From positions 1,364,001-1,428,000 of the forward strand of contig NZ_CP075338.1 in the NCBI RefSeq assembly GCF_023278365.1: a stretch of 64,000 nucleotides of DNA, written 5' to 3'. Both the position numbers and the translations under genes were made by a program. The notes under the pieces are model-generated. The model saw only the letters and a list, made by a program, of their open reading frames with translations, searched no databases and was not told the DNA's origin. This DNA comes from Epilithonimonas zeae (GTDB lineage: Bacteria; Bacteroidota; Bacteroidia; Flavobacteriales; Weeksellaceae). How positions within the stretch are numbered: the first letter of the stretch is position 1; the number at the start of each line of letters is the position of its first letter. Below are positions 1-7,017 of this stretch, one piece after another.

Positions 1-82
1 TTGCGACAAGAAAAAATGTTGCAAAAAATTCAAGAAAGGGAAACGTTGTAAAAAATGTCCGGGCAGATTGAAAATCAGTTAA
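1..82 (+). CDS. C-terminus of a Cys/Lys-rich protein (5' end outside the window)
   Basis: Frame 2 is open from the window edge to a TAA at 80-82. It encodes 26 residues very rich in cysteine and lysine, with CC, RCKKC and a final KIS. Tails of this Cys/Lys type occur on hypothetical proteins of related flavobacteria, and the cysteines could bind metal; both points are recollection or inference. The stop overlaps the convergent J-domain gene by a few bases. The rest of the protein is outside the window, so its function cannot be called. Confidence 0.5.
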   Translation, partial: CDKKKCCKKFKKGKRCKKCPGRLKIS

Positions 83-719
83 ACATCATCCAGATAATCA
101 TAGCAGCCAATGCTAAAAATATAAATATAGAAACCAGTCGTTTAGATTGATTTTCTTTTTTTGCAGGTTTCTTGAAAGATTCAGATGGATTGTTTAAAGA
201 TTCTTTTTCATCAATTGTAGATTCTGATTCTGCTAATTCTGTAATTGTAATTCCCTGAACAATTGTTTTATGAAGAACAGTATTTGTCGCGTGGAGCAAA
301 ATCTGGAATTTCCCTTGAGAATCAAATTCTTTTATTCTAATCGTCCTTTCACCATTCGGTTTTTCTAATCCAAAAGGAACAATTTTTACCAAGTCCGCAT
401 CATAAGTATTCCAATAAATAGTAATTTCCTCACCTTTTATTGCTCGGATTTTACTAGCAGAAAAATTCTTGATTTTCGGAGGAAGAATACTTTTCACATT
501 TCTCTGCTGACTGGAGAGATTTTGGTCATACAACTTTCGTCGTCCATCATCCATCAAAGTTTCATAAGCTTCCTTGATCTCTTTGAATCTATCAGAAAAG
601 AACTCATCATTATCATTTTTATCCGGATGATATTTCAGAGACAATTTTCTGTAGGCTTTTTTGATGTCTTCTGCAGAAGCATTTTGAGGAATTCCGAGAA
701 AGTAATAGTAATCCTTCAC
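75..719 (-). CDS. J-domain (DnaJ-like) membrane-anchored protein
   Basis: The N-terminal ~65 residues form a complete J domain (KDYYYFLGI start, HPD in KYHPDKND), the part that stimulates the ATPase of DnaK/Hsp70. It has no Gly/Phe region or zinc fingers, so this is not DnaJ itself. The middle (~80-155) looks beta-rich and is not recognised. The last ~20 residues are hydrophobic, giving a C-terminal membrane anchor with the J domain in the cytosol. The start codon is GTG: an in-frame stop lies just upstream and no ATG fits the J-domain start. A perfect -7 box ends only five bases before it. Confidence 0.85.
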   Translation of the reverse strand: MKDYYYFLGIPQNASAEDIKKAYRKLSLKYHPDKNDNDEFFSDRFKEIKEAYETLMDDGRRKLYDQNLSSQQRNVKSILPPKIKNFSASKIRAIKGEEITIYWNTYDADLVKIVPFGLEKPNGERTIRIKEFDSQGKFQILLHATNTVLHKTIVQGITITELAESESTIDEKESLNNPSESFKKPAKKENQSKRLVSIFIFLALAAMIIWMMFN

Positions 720-723
720 AAAG

Positions 724-731
724 CAAATTTA
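724..731 (-). promoter_or_regulatory. -7 box TAAATTTG of the J-domain gene
   Basis: On the minus strand this is an exact match to the Bacteroidota -7 consensus TAnnTTTG. Only four bases separate it from the GTG start codon, so transcription would begin at or next to the start codon and the mRNA would be essentially leaderless. No clear -33 TTTG was seen. Confidence 0.5.
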
Positions 732-844
732 ATGATTCCGTTTATTTTAATAACACTCAAAAATTAATTTCTCACTAATTTCACGGATTATGCAGATAGA
801 AAATCAGCAAAACTTGCCCGGTTTGCGAGAAATAAAAGCAAAAA

Positions 845-872
845 AAAACGAAAAGCAATCACTTTCCGTTTT
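845..872 (-). terminator. Rho-independent terminator of the 79-aa gene
   Basis: Eleven-base arms around a six-base loop (CAATCA). The single A-C mismatch becomes a G-U wobble on the minus strand, and a run of T follows in that direction. It lies just downstream of the minus-strand gene ending at 904. Confidence 0.65.
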
Positions 873-903
873 TCTTAACAATTTAATTTAATTTTTTAAA
901 AAA

Positions 904-1143
904 TTATTCTGCAGTTCTTGGTTTGCAGCATCCTCTTCCAAATTGCGCTCTCACTTTCTCCTTCAAAGAGTTGTATTCTTCGTCATTCATCGTTCTAATT
1001 CTGTCTGCAAAACCGAACGGTGTTCTTTCCTTCACATCATATTCGTCGAAGATTCCTCTTACGAATGCTTTTCTTTTTTGCGCTTTTTTGGCGATGATTG
1101 CGATAGCTGCTAAACCTGCGATGGCTAAAATTCCTTTTTTCAT
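904..1143 (-). CDS. Small membrane-anchored hypothetical protein
   Basis: 79 residues. The first ~18 are hydrophobic (GILAIAGLAAIAIIA), followed at once by KKAQKRK, typical of a membrane anchor with a basic cytosolic flank. The rest is charged and ends with a CC pair. No family was recognised. It has its own terminator and no obvious operon partner. ATG start with an A-rich leader and no Shine-Dalgarno, as is usual in this phylum. Confidence 0.65.
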   Translation of the reverse strand: MKKGILAIAGLAAIAIIAKKAQKRKAFVRGIFDEYDVKERTPFGFADRIRTMNDEEYNSLKEKVRAQFGRGCCKPRTAE

Positions 1144-1211
1144 TTTTTTAAAGTTTTACGTTTTACATTTAGGAAGACGCAGACCTAAATCTTTTACTTT
1201 AAATAATTATT

Positions 1212-1292
1212 GGGGCGCCTTTATCCGCCCTCCGTTCCCACTTTTTTTTAGCAAAACAAAAAATAGCTCCACTCAGTTCGGGGCGCGCTGCG
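1212..1292. repeat. GC-rich structured intergenic element (probable dispersed repeat)
   Basis: This block is markedly richer in GC than its surroundings. It begins GGGGCGCC, holds a GGGCG/CGCCC hairpin, and ends with CTCAGTTCGGGGCGCGCTGCG; GGGGCGC occurs at both ends. It contains no convincing ORF. It resembles a dispersed palindromic element of related flavobacteria; that is a recollection, not a search result. It may be transcribed or act as a terminator or REP-like element. Confidence 0.4.
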
Positions 1293-1363
1293 AAAGTAAT
1301 TTTCTCACAATTTCAAATATTATTAATTATAGTTACTTTTGTTTATAAGTCAATCACATTAAA

Positions 1364-1870
1364 ATGAAAATAATCATATCGATATTTATACTACTTTTGA
1401 CCAGCAACATTTTTTTCTCTCAAGATTTAAGACTATATACTCCTATATTAATAGTCAATGCTAAAGACACAATAATTGATGGGAATAAAGTTAATAAAGT
1501 AGTTGCTGACTATTACAATCCCGATTTTAAGAAGATGGAAAAAGAGTATTTGAGATATGATTCCAATTCTCAAGTAGTAGAAATTTATGATAAGAAATCA
1601 AACTTTTTTAAGCCTTTTATTAATCTGAAATTTCAAGGAGAAACTATAGAAAATTATTTCGGAATGTTTAAATATTTCAAAATAATTCAGAACACGAAAA
1701 ATGAATTTAAAACCTCATCCGCGACCGGTAATTTTCCAAGTCATTTTGAAAAAATTAATTCTATTGAGATCTTACAAAAAGAAAAAAGGTATTTAATATT
1801 AAAATTTAATTACTCAGATATTTATGGCTTCAGGGGTTTTGGAGTTTTAAGCTTAACAGATTTTCAATAA
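1364..1870 (+). CDS. Secreted hypothetical protein
   Basis: 168 residues. Residues 1-20 form a signal peptide (hydrophobic IIISIFILLLTSNIFF, probable cleavage after SQ). The mature part is lysine- and aromatic-rich with alternating hydrophobic residues, suggesting a small beta-rich periplasmic or surface protein. No known domain was recognised. It sits 78 bp before another secreted orphan of the same strand. Envelope location is the only firm inference. Confidence 0.65.
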   Translation: MKIIISIFILLLTSNIFFSQDLRLYTPILIVNAKDTIIDGNKVNKVVADYYNPDFKKMEKEYLRYDSNSQVVEIYDKKSNFFKPFINLKFQGETIENYFGMFKYFKIIQNTKNEFKTSSATGNFPSHFEKINSIEILQKEKRYLILKFNYSDIYGFRGFGVLSLTDFQ

Positions 1871-1947
1871 AACACTTAAACAAAAAACCTTGCCCATCCC
1901 AAAGCTTTTATTTTAATAGTTTTCATTACTTTGTCGAAAACACCTTT

Positions 1948-2574
1948 ATGTACAAATTATTATTTCTTGTAATTTCCAGCATTTGTTTCAGTCAAAAAAA
2001 TGAATATTTTTCTGATTCAAAAACAGTTATAAAAGCTAATCAATACAAAATCAATATCACACAAAACAATAAAGGCAAACAACCCGTTGTAGATTTCATT
2101 TTATACAAGAAATCTGCTAATCAATGGATTCAAATCCAATTGGGAAATTTCAGAAAAGAAGAAAGCAATCTATATGTAACAACCGATGAAGACCTGAATA
2201 ACGACGGTTATAATGACATCAAAATTTCTTTTGCGCAAGCTGCCCGAGGCGCCAATGAGATAGAAAAACTGTTGATATTTGATCCAAAACAGCAAAAATT
2301 AATAGACATAACTAATTCTCAAGAATATCCTAATCTCCATTACAATCCAACGAGAAACTGTATTAATTCTTATATGTTTTCGGGGAGCAACACTACGTTA
2401 TTTTTCAAACTCAGAAATAACAAATTGGAAAACTTTGCAAAAGTCGAATTTTATAACGATAGTGTTTACAGTTATAAAATTAAAAATAATGAACAGATAC
2501 TGCTAAAGAAGAAGCCTTATCAATCTTCTGACGCCGCAGTATTCTTTTCAGATTTTGATCCTATCAAAGAATAG
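1948..2574 (+). CDS. Secreted protein with a calcium-loop-like motif
   Basis: 208 residues with a short signal peptide (LLFLVISSICFSQ). At residues ~80-92 it carries DEDLNNDGYNDI, the Asp/Asn-rich D-x-N-x-D-G loop seen in EF-hand, dockerin and FG-GAP/VCBS-type proteins that read out numeric or property data. A lipoprotein at 23717 has a similar loop. The rest is unrecognised. The gene is closed by a strong hairpin terminator shared with the convergent gene at 2606. Confidence 0.65.
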   Translation: MYKLLFLVISSICFSQKNEYFSDSKTVIKANQYKINITQNNKGKQPVVDFILYKKSANQWIQIQLGNFRKEESNLYVTTDEDLNNDGYNDIKISFAQAARGANEIEKLLIFDPKQQKLIDITNSQEYPNLHYNPTRNCINSYMFSGSNTTLFFKLRNNKLENFAKVEFYNDSVYSYKIKNNEQILLKKKPYQSSDAAVFFSDFDPIKE

Positions 2575-2577
2575 AAA

Positions 2578-2601
2578 AAAGCTTTGCAATCGCAAAGCTT
2601 T
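2578..2601. terminator. Bidirectional terminator between convergent genes
   Basis: Perfect 10-bp stem AAAGCTTTGC / GCAAAGCTTT with a four-base loop (AATC). It lies between the stops at 2574 (plus) and 2606 (minus), with A-rich and T-rich flanks that suit both directions. Confidence 0.85.
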
Positions 2602-2605
2602 AATT

Positions 2606-3049
2606 TTAGTTAGTTTTCATAAAGTCAAAAGCGCCTTTCCGTAAATGGATTCCATATTCCAGCCAAGCCTTCATACAAGCCAGAAAATTGGCCCAGCCTT
2701 CGGTTTGACCGATTGCCCACTTTATACCTTTATCGTCTGTGTTATGCCCTTCCTCCGCAACTTTTATCACTGTGTTATTTTCAGATAATTGTTGCAATTC
2801 TATTGTCACAACAGATTTTGGATCCCAGACAAAAACAATTTTTTCATTGGGAATTATTTCTTTCGTTGTCAATGGATAAGAACCATCAAATTCGGGAAAA
2901 GACCAGAAAATTTCTTTACCGGCTTCCATTCTTCCGGAACCTTTGGAAATGAAATAATTCTGCATTATTTCAGGATTGATAATCGCTTCAAATACTTCTG
3001 AAACAGGCTTCTGGATTCCGATAGAAGCTTTTGCTGTTACTTTTTCCAT
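2606..3049 (-). CDS. SRPBCC (AHSA1/START-like) domain protein
   Basis: 147 residues with the typical opening of the Aha1-C/SRPBCC fold (KASIGIQKPVSEVFEAIINPEIM), a central WDPK strand and a C-terminal helix ending WLEYG. The fold makes a hydrophobic pocket; most such stand-alone bacterial proteins have no proven ligand. It is the last gene of a minus-strand run containing two more SRPBCC genes, two VOC genes and a DinB gene, a grouping often seen for stress or detoxification proteins in soil bacteria. The substrate cannot be predicted. Confidence 0.8.
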   Translation of the reverse strand: MEKVTAKASIGIQKPVSEVFEAIINPEIMQNYFISKGSGRMEAGKEIFWSFPEFDGSYPLTTKEIIPNEKIVFVWDPKSVVTIELQQLSENNTVIKVAEEGHNTDDKGIKWAIGQTEGWANFLACMKAWLEYGIHLRKGAFDFMKTN

Positions 3050-3071
3050 AGATTTATTTTTTTTAATTAAT

Positions 3072-3154
3072 CACAAAGACACAAATATCTAAATTCTAAA
3101 TCTGCTTAAAGGCAAAAGGGATTTTGCTAAACAATACAACTTTGTGCCTTTGTG
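3072..3154. repeat. Inverted-repeat element with CACAAAG-type ends
   Basis: The left end CACAAAGACACAAA (3072-3085) and right end TTTGTGCCTTTGTG (3141-3154) are reverse complements at 13 of 14 positions and enclose 55 bp without an ORF. It fills the gap between two minus-strand genes. A looser relative with the same kind of ends lies at 5526-5620. Confidence 0.55.
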
Positions 3155-3163
3155 TAAAATTTT

Positions 3164-3601
3164 TTATCCTTCGTAACCAGAATCTTTGCTGTGATTAACC
3201 ATCCAGCAAACACCGTATTTGTCTTTGAAGCTTCCGAAATAGTCGCCCCAAAACTGGTCTTCCATTGGCATTTCTATTTCTCCACCTGCAGAAAGTCCGT
3301 TAAAGATTCGGTCTGCTTCTTCCCTACTTTCCGGGAAAATAGAAATATAATTTCCGTTTCCTTGATTCAGTTTGTGTCCCATAGACGGAACGATGTCCGA
3401 AGCCATCAAAAGGTCTTTTCCTATTGGTAATGCGATGTGCATCACACGGTTTTTCTCATCTTCGGAAAGATGTTCTGTTCCCGGAGCGTTTCCCATTTTC
3501 ATTACTCCGCCTACGAATTCGCCACCGAAAACGGATTGATAAAATTTGAAAGCTTCTTCTGCTGTACCATCAAAATTGAGGTATGAATTTAATTTTGGCA
3601 T
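3164..3601 (-). CDS. VOC/PhnB-like glyoxalase-fold protein
   Basis: 145 residues, full length for a single PhnB-type vicinal-oxygen-chelate protein: YLNFDGTAEEAFKFYQSVFGG at the start, a central DIVPSMGHK region, and an ending FGSFKDKYGVCWMVNHS. Members bind a metal and act on small molecules or serve as resistance proteins, but many have lost metal ligands, and no activity can be assigned here. It lies 24 bp downstream of the DinB gene and is probably co-transcribed. Confidence 0.8.
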   Translation of the reverse strand: MPKLNSYLNFDGTAEEAFKFYQSVFGGEFVGGVMKMGNAPGTEHLSEDEKNRVMHIALPIGKDLLMASDIVPSMGHKLNQGNGNYISIFPESREEADRIFNGLSAGGEIEMPMEDQFWGDYFGSFKDKYGVCWMVNHSKDSGYEG

Positions 3602-3625
3602 TTTTAATTTATTTTGTGATTAATG

Positions 3626-4153
3626 TTAGTACTTTAAATCTTTATCAAAGTCATATGTCATTCCTTCATAGCCAAGGATTTTTCTCATCAAACCTAATTG
3701 TCCTGACAAATAATCTTCCCGTCCAATGCACATTCCAACAAAATTGAGAACATCTTCTTTGAAAAAATCAACGCCCATTCCCATTGGGAAATCTTTATCT
3801 AAATCTTCGTCTGTAACTTCCAATAACTTTTGATAAACCAAAGGCGAAATCTTGTGGAAACTTTCCCTCAATTGTGCTAATGTGGGATAAATGAAGTTCT
3901 CATCCAAAGCTTTTCCCTGGAAAAACAAGTCGCTGAATGGGTCTTCTTCTTTGAGTCCCAAAACCCAGCCCAGGCTATAACGCATATTGATAAAATTCCC
4001 AACCATCCAAATGATATGATTGGTTTTTTCATCGATTCTTTTCTTTGCATCTTCCTCAGAAATTCCGTCCAAAACCATTACAAATGTCTGCGAATGGGCA
4101 CGGAATGCAGGAATGATTATTTCTAATTTTTTTGAGATTGGTTTATCCATCAT
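3626..4153 (-). CDS. DinB-family four-helix-bundle protein
   Basis: 175 residues, mostly helical. An N-terminal helix with HSQ is followed by NHIIWMVGNFINMRYSLGW, the helix pattern of DinB/YfiT-like proteins, and a C-terminal MGMCIGREDYLSGQLGLMRKILG segment. DinB-like proteins usually use three His to bind a metal and include thiol-dependent S-transferases; the expected H-x-x-H near the C-terminus is replaced here (GREDYLSGQ), so metal binding is doubtful. ATG start, 13 bp after the SRPBCC gene. A second ATG follows directly. Confidence 0.7.
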   Translation of the reverse strand: MMDKPISKKLEIIIPAFRAHSQTFVMVLDGISEEDAKKRIDEKTNHIIWMVGNFINMRYSLGWVLGLKEEDPFSDLFFQGKALDENFIYPTLAQLRESFHKISPLVYQKLLEVTDEDLDKDFPMGMGVDFFKEDVLNFVGMCIGREDYLSGQLGLMRKILGYEGMTYDFDKDLKY

Positions 4154-4166
4154 TTATGTTTTTAAA

Positions 4167-4607
4167 TTAATTTTCAGAAAGACTCTTTACGACTTCTAAG
4201 CCTTTGTTGAAGCCTTCATCCATCATATCTTTGTAGCTGCTGTCGACATCGACTTCAACTTTCAGGGTTGTTTTTCCATTATTGCTTTCAAGATAGTAAG
4301 CCTCCAAACTTCCATTCCAAGCTTTTACTTTTTCGCTGTCAACATCCTCAACTCCATTAGTTAGCTCACCAAGATGTTTAAACACCAAATGTTTTGGCTT
4401 CTCGATACGTTCTATTGTACTTACCATTCCGTTTTGTCCACTTGCTTCTGTAAAATACGTTTTCCCTCCAACTTCCCAATCTGTTTTCATCACAGAACCC
4501 GGGCTGAAATAATGCGTCCATTGAGAATAAGTTTTGTCATTCCACAAAATATCCCAAACTTTTTCTGCTGACGCATCAATCTCGATTTGATATCTTAATG
4601 TTTCCAT
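4167..4607 (-). CDS. SRPBCC domain protein
   Basis: 146 residues with the SRPBCC signature YQIEIDASAEKVWDILWNDKTYSQWTHYFSPGS at the N-terminus, read here as a discontinuous pattern, and a last helix EGFNKGLEVVKSLSEN. It probably binds a hydrophobic ligand; the target is unknown. It is flanked at 11-13 bp by a VOC gene and the DinB gene on the same strand, so all three are likely on one transcript. Confidence 0.8.
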   Translation of the reverse strand: METLRYQIEIDASAEKVWDILWNDKTYSQWTHYFSPGSVMKTDWEVGGKTYFTEASGQNGMVSTIERIEKPKHLVFKHLGELTNGVEDVDSEKVKAWNGSLEAYYLESNNGKTTLKVEVDVDSSYKDMMDEGFNKGLEVVKSLSEN

Positions 4608-4618
4608 AACTTTTTAAT

Positions 4619-5473
4619 TTATGAGTTGTAATAAGCGTCTTCTATATCTTTGATGATAATTTTTTTCATTTTCATCATTGCGCCAAATGCTTTTTGAGCC
4701 TTTTCCACTTCGTGCGTATTAGTCAATTCTATTAATCGATGCGGAACAATCTGCCAGCTAAAGCCATATTTATCCTTGAGCCAACCGCACATACTTTCCG
4801 AGCCTTCTTTTGTGAATTCGTCCCAATAATAATCGGTTTCATCTTGGTCTTTGGTCATTACGGTTATAGAAGTTCCTTCTGTAAATTGGGCCTTATGGTC
4901 GTGTGAACTATCCATCGCCATCATCACATAATCATTGATGATAAACTGAGAATGCGCCACATTTCCAACCACATCACCTTGTCCTTCTACATATTCCATA
5001 ATGCCTTCTATTTCAGAATCCGGGAAAATGCTTGTATAATAATTCAGAGCTTCTTTACATTTTCCGGCATTATTCCCAGTAAACATCATTACCGGAGAAA
5101 CTTTTTGCTTGGCTTTCTCAGCTGTAAAATATAACTGCCAGGAAATCCCATATTGGTCTTCTACCCAAGCATATTTTTCGCTCCATGGATAAGCGTCCAA
5201 TTCCATCATTACTTTTCCTTTTTCAGCAAGTCTGTGATAATAGCTTTCTACTTCTTCAGCAGAATCACACATCATCATTAATGATAAAGTCATATTAGGT
5301 TTGAACATTGGACCAGCATTCAGGAACATTAATTTCTGACCTTCGATTTCTATGTTAATAACCATTGGTGTATTAACTGTAATCTCTGTATTTCTGAAGA
5401 CAGAAGTGTAAAACTCTGCCGCTTCAGCGCCATTTTGGTTGAACCAAAAGCAGGGAAATATATTGTTGTTCAT
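4619..5473 (-). CDS. Tandem VOC (PhnB-like) protein
   Basis: Two PhnB-like VOC modules in one chain of about 284 residues: the first opens NIFPCFWFNQNGAEAAEFY and closes DQYGISWQLY, the second opens VSPVMMFTGNNAGKCKEAL and closes DKYGFSWQIVP. Each module has the fold's repeated beta-alpha-beta-beta-beta units. I chose the ATG at 5473 because the family starts at this point; the frame stays open to 5518 but the added residues fit no domain. It leads a tight run with the SRPBCC and DinB genes. Catalytic role unknown. Confidence 0.8.
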   Translation of the reverse strand: MNNNIFPCFWFNQNGAEAAEFYTSVFRNTEITVNTPMVINIEIEGQKLMFLNAGPMFKPNMTLSLMMMCDSAEEVESYYHRLAEKGKVMMELDAYPWSEKYAWVEDQYGISWQLYFTAEKAKQKVSPVMMFTGNNAGKCKEALNYYTSIFPDSEIEGIMEYVEGQGDVVGNVAHSQFIINDYVMMAMDSSHDHKAQFTEGTSITVMTKDQDETDYYWDEFTKEGSESMCGWLKDKYGFSWQIVPHRLIELTNTHEVEKAQKAFGAMMKMKKIIIKDIEDAYYNS

Positions 5474-5525
5474 TATTTTTATTTTAGAAATTAGATTTAA
5501 AATTTTGTAATCTTCCAAGTTTTAA

Positions 5526-5620
5526 CACAAAGACTACAAAGTTTTTTAATAAAACCGCTTTTAAGTCACAAAGGCGCTTAAACTTATAAAAATTTATATA
5601 ATCTTTTGTGACTTTTGTAG
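5526..5620. repeat. Degenerate inverted repeat, CACAAAG family
   Basis: The left end CACAAAGACTACAAA (5526-5540) and right end CTTTTGTGACTTTTGTAG (5603-5620) are imperfect inverted copies; an internal GTCACAAAGGCGC adds another partial copy. There is no ORF inside. It looks related to the element at 3072-3154. Confidence 0.4.
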
Positions 5621-5626
5621 TTCATT

Positions 5627-6040
5627 CTAAATACTTTCTGAGTAAGACTTAAAATTATCCAAAATTGCTTGCCAACCGTCTTTTTGGAATTCCAAAGGAT
5701 TTTGATTTTCCGGGTCAAAGTTTTCAGTCACTTTTGTTTTGTCATCAGACAATTTTTCGAAAATAATTTCAACTTCTCGTCCATCTTCCATATGATATTG
5801 GATTGATTGATTTTCTTTAACCTCATCATAAATTCCAACGAAGTCAAAACCAAAACTTCCGTCCTTTGCCTGCATCCTGACTTCCAATTTACCGCCAACT
5901 GTTAAATCATTTTTAGCAGAAGGACATTCCCAGCTTTCGTGGGCGAAATTCCATTTCACAATATGTTCCGGATTATTGAATGTGTTCCACACCTCATTAA
6001 TTGGTTTATTGATTTCTGCTGTTACTTTAATTTTATTCAT
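5627..6040 (-). CDS. SRPBCC domain protein
   Basis: 137 residues from the ATG at 6040: NKIKVTAEINKPINEVWNTF is the standard first strand and helix of the fold, followed by WECPSA and a KLEVRMQAKDGSFGFDF strand pair, ending KDGWQAILDNFKSYSESI. The open frame reaches 6148, but the extra 36 residues have no family match and run into the promoter region, so the internal ATG is preferred. First gene of the SRPBCC/VOC/DinB run. Ligand unknown. Confidence 0.8.
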   Translation of the reverse strand: MNKIKVTAEINKPINEVWNTFNNPEHIVKWNFAHESWECPSAKNDLTVGGKLEVRMQAKDGSFGFDFVGIYDEVKENQSIQYHMEDGREVEIIFEKLSDDKTKVTENFDPENQNPLEFQKDGWQAILDNFKSYSESI

Positions 6041-6153
6041 TTGAATTTCTTTTAAATCAAAGTTAATTTTATTCTGATATGCCCGACTTGTCTTAGGACA
6101 ATAATTGGTCATAAAACAAAAAATCACTCTTAAAAAAGTGATTTTCAATATCT

Positions 6154-6921
6154 TTATTTTTTAAAGTTCAATGGATATTTTACATTACTGTAACTATCGA
6201 TACTTGCTTTGAGCGACCCAACTGCAAGTTCTGCTTTTATGAGGATTGGTACTCTGTTTTGGTCATTTGTCACCCACATTGTCACGCCTTCTTTCTGTTT
6301 AAAAACTCTTCCGCTAATTACCGAAGGAATAATTTTGAGACAATTAATTTTACCAAATTTGGTTGACAAGTTCTCTGTTCCGACCACTTTCAATTGAAAA
6401 GGAAATAATTCGTCATCAATCCAGACATTCATTTTCAACACGCTTCCGACTTTCAAATTATCCGCAGACTGACTTCTCAAATAATAAAAACAAGACAACA
6501 TATCCTGAATATCATTTGGAACTTTAATGGTTTTTGCAGGTCTGTCCGTATGTTTTTTATCAACCAAAACCAATGAGTTGTTAGCGGGATTAAAAGTGCT
6601 TTGCAAATGTTGCGTATAACTTCCTTCAGAAACGTTTCTTACGTAGAAAAGCGGTTCCTTGTTCTCATTAATATAACTTTCATATACATCTTCTACTTTG
6701 AAAAACGCTTTAGCTGCACCACTTGTTTTTCCAACTCCTCGAACGTAGAAAGCAGGCTGACCTTTATAGGATGTTTTGGTAGTTGATAAAGTGGCATTCC
6801 CAGCCGTAATAAAACCATAGTGAATTCTATAACTCAAGACCTCGCCAGCATTGATATTATCAAATTGTGCTGAAGCTGATGTGAACCATAAAAAACTGAT
6901 AAGAAATAACAGATTCTTCAT
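6154..6921 (-). CDS. DUF3108-like secreted protein
   Basis: 255 residues with a signal peptide (NLLFLISFLWFTSASA, cleavage near AQF). The mature chain begins NAGEVLSYRIHYGFITAGNATL, the usual start of DUF3108 proteins, and ends in an antiparallel-strand region with VTNDQNRVPILIKAELAVGSLKAS. These periplasmic beta-barrel-like proteins are of unknown function. A perfect -7 box lies 42 bp upstream, just inside the spacer shared with the glg operon terminator, so it is probably transcribed alone. Confidence 0.8.
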   Translation of the reverse strand: MKNLLFLISFLWFTSASAQFDNINAGEVLSYRIHYGFITAGNATLSTTKTSYKGQPAFYVRGVGKTSGAAKAFFKVEDVYESYINENKEPLFYVRNVSEGSYTQHLQSTFNPANNSLVLVDKKHTDRPAKTIKVPNDIQDMLSCFYYLRSQSADNLKVGSVLKMNVWIDDELFPFQLKVVGTENLSTKFGKINCLKIIPSVISGRVFKQKEGVTMWVTNDQNRVPILIKAELAVGSLKASIDSYSNVKYPLNFKK

Positions 6922-6962
6922 TAAATATTATTTATAGGCTAAGTCTAAGACAAATTATTTGC

Positions 6963-6970
6963 CAAATTTA
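6963..6970 (-). promoter_or_regulatory. -7 box TAAATTTG of the DUF3108 gene
   Basis: Exact TAnnTTTG match on the minus strand, about 42 bases before the ATG. It sits immediately downstream of the glgC terminator, a typical terminator-promoter junction. No good -33 TTTG was found. Confidence 0.5.
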
Positions 6971-6976
6971 AAAAAT

Positions 6977-7002
6977 AAAACCCTCCGTTTCCGAAGGGTT
7001 TT
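6977..7002 (-). terminator. Terminator of the glg operon
   Basis: Eight-base stem AAAACCCT / AGGGTTTT around a ten-base loop, 16 bp after the glgC stop on the minus strand, with a T-rich run following in that direction. Confidence 0.75.
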
Positions 7003-7017
7003 AGAGTATGTATCAAA

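Noticed and set aside
923-1348. Plus-strand 141-codon open frame opposite the 79-aa gene
   Set aside because: It runs through the reverse of a gene with a clear signal anchor and across the GC-rich element; composition does not look like a protein.
5474-5518. Upstream extension of the tandem VOC gene
   Set aside because: The added 15 residues match no family start and lie in the AT-rich leader; the ATG at 5473 fits the VOC fold.
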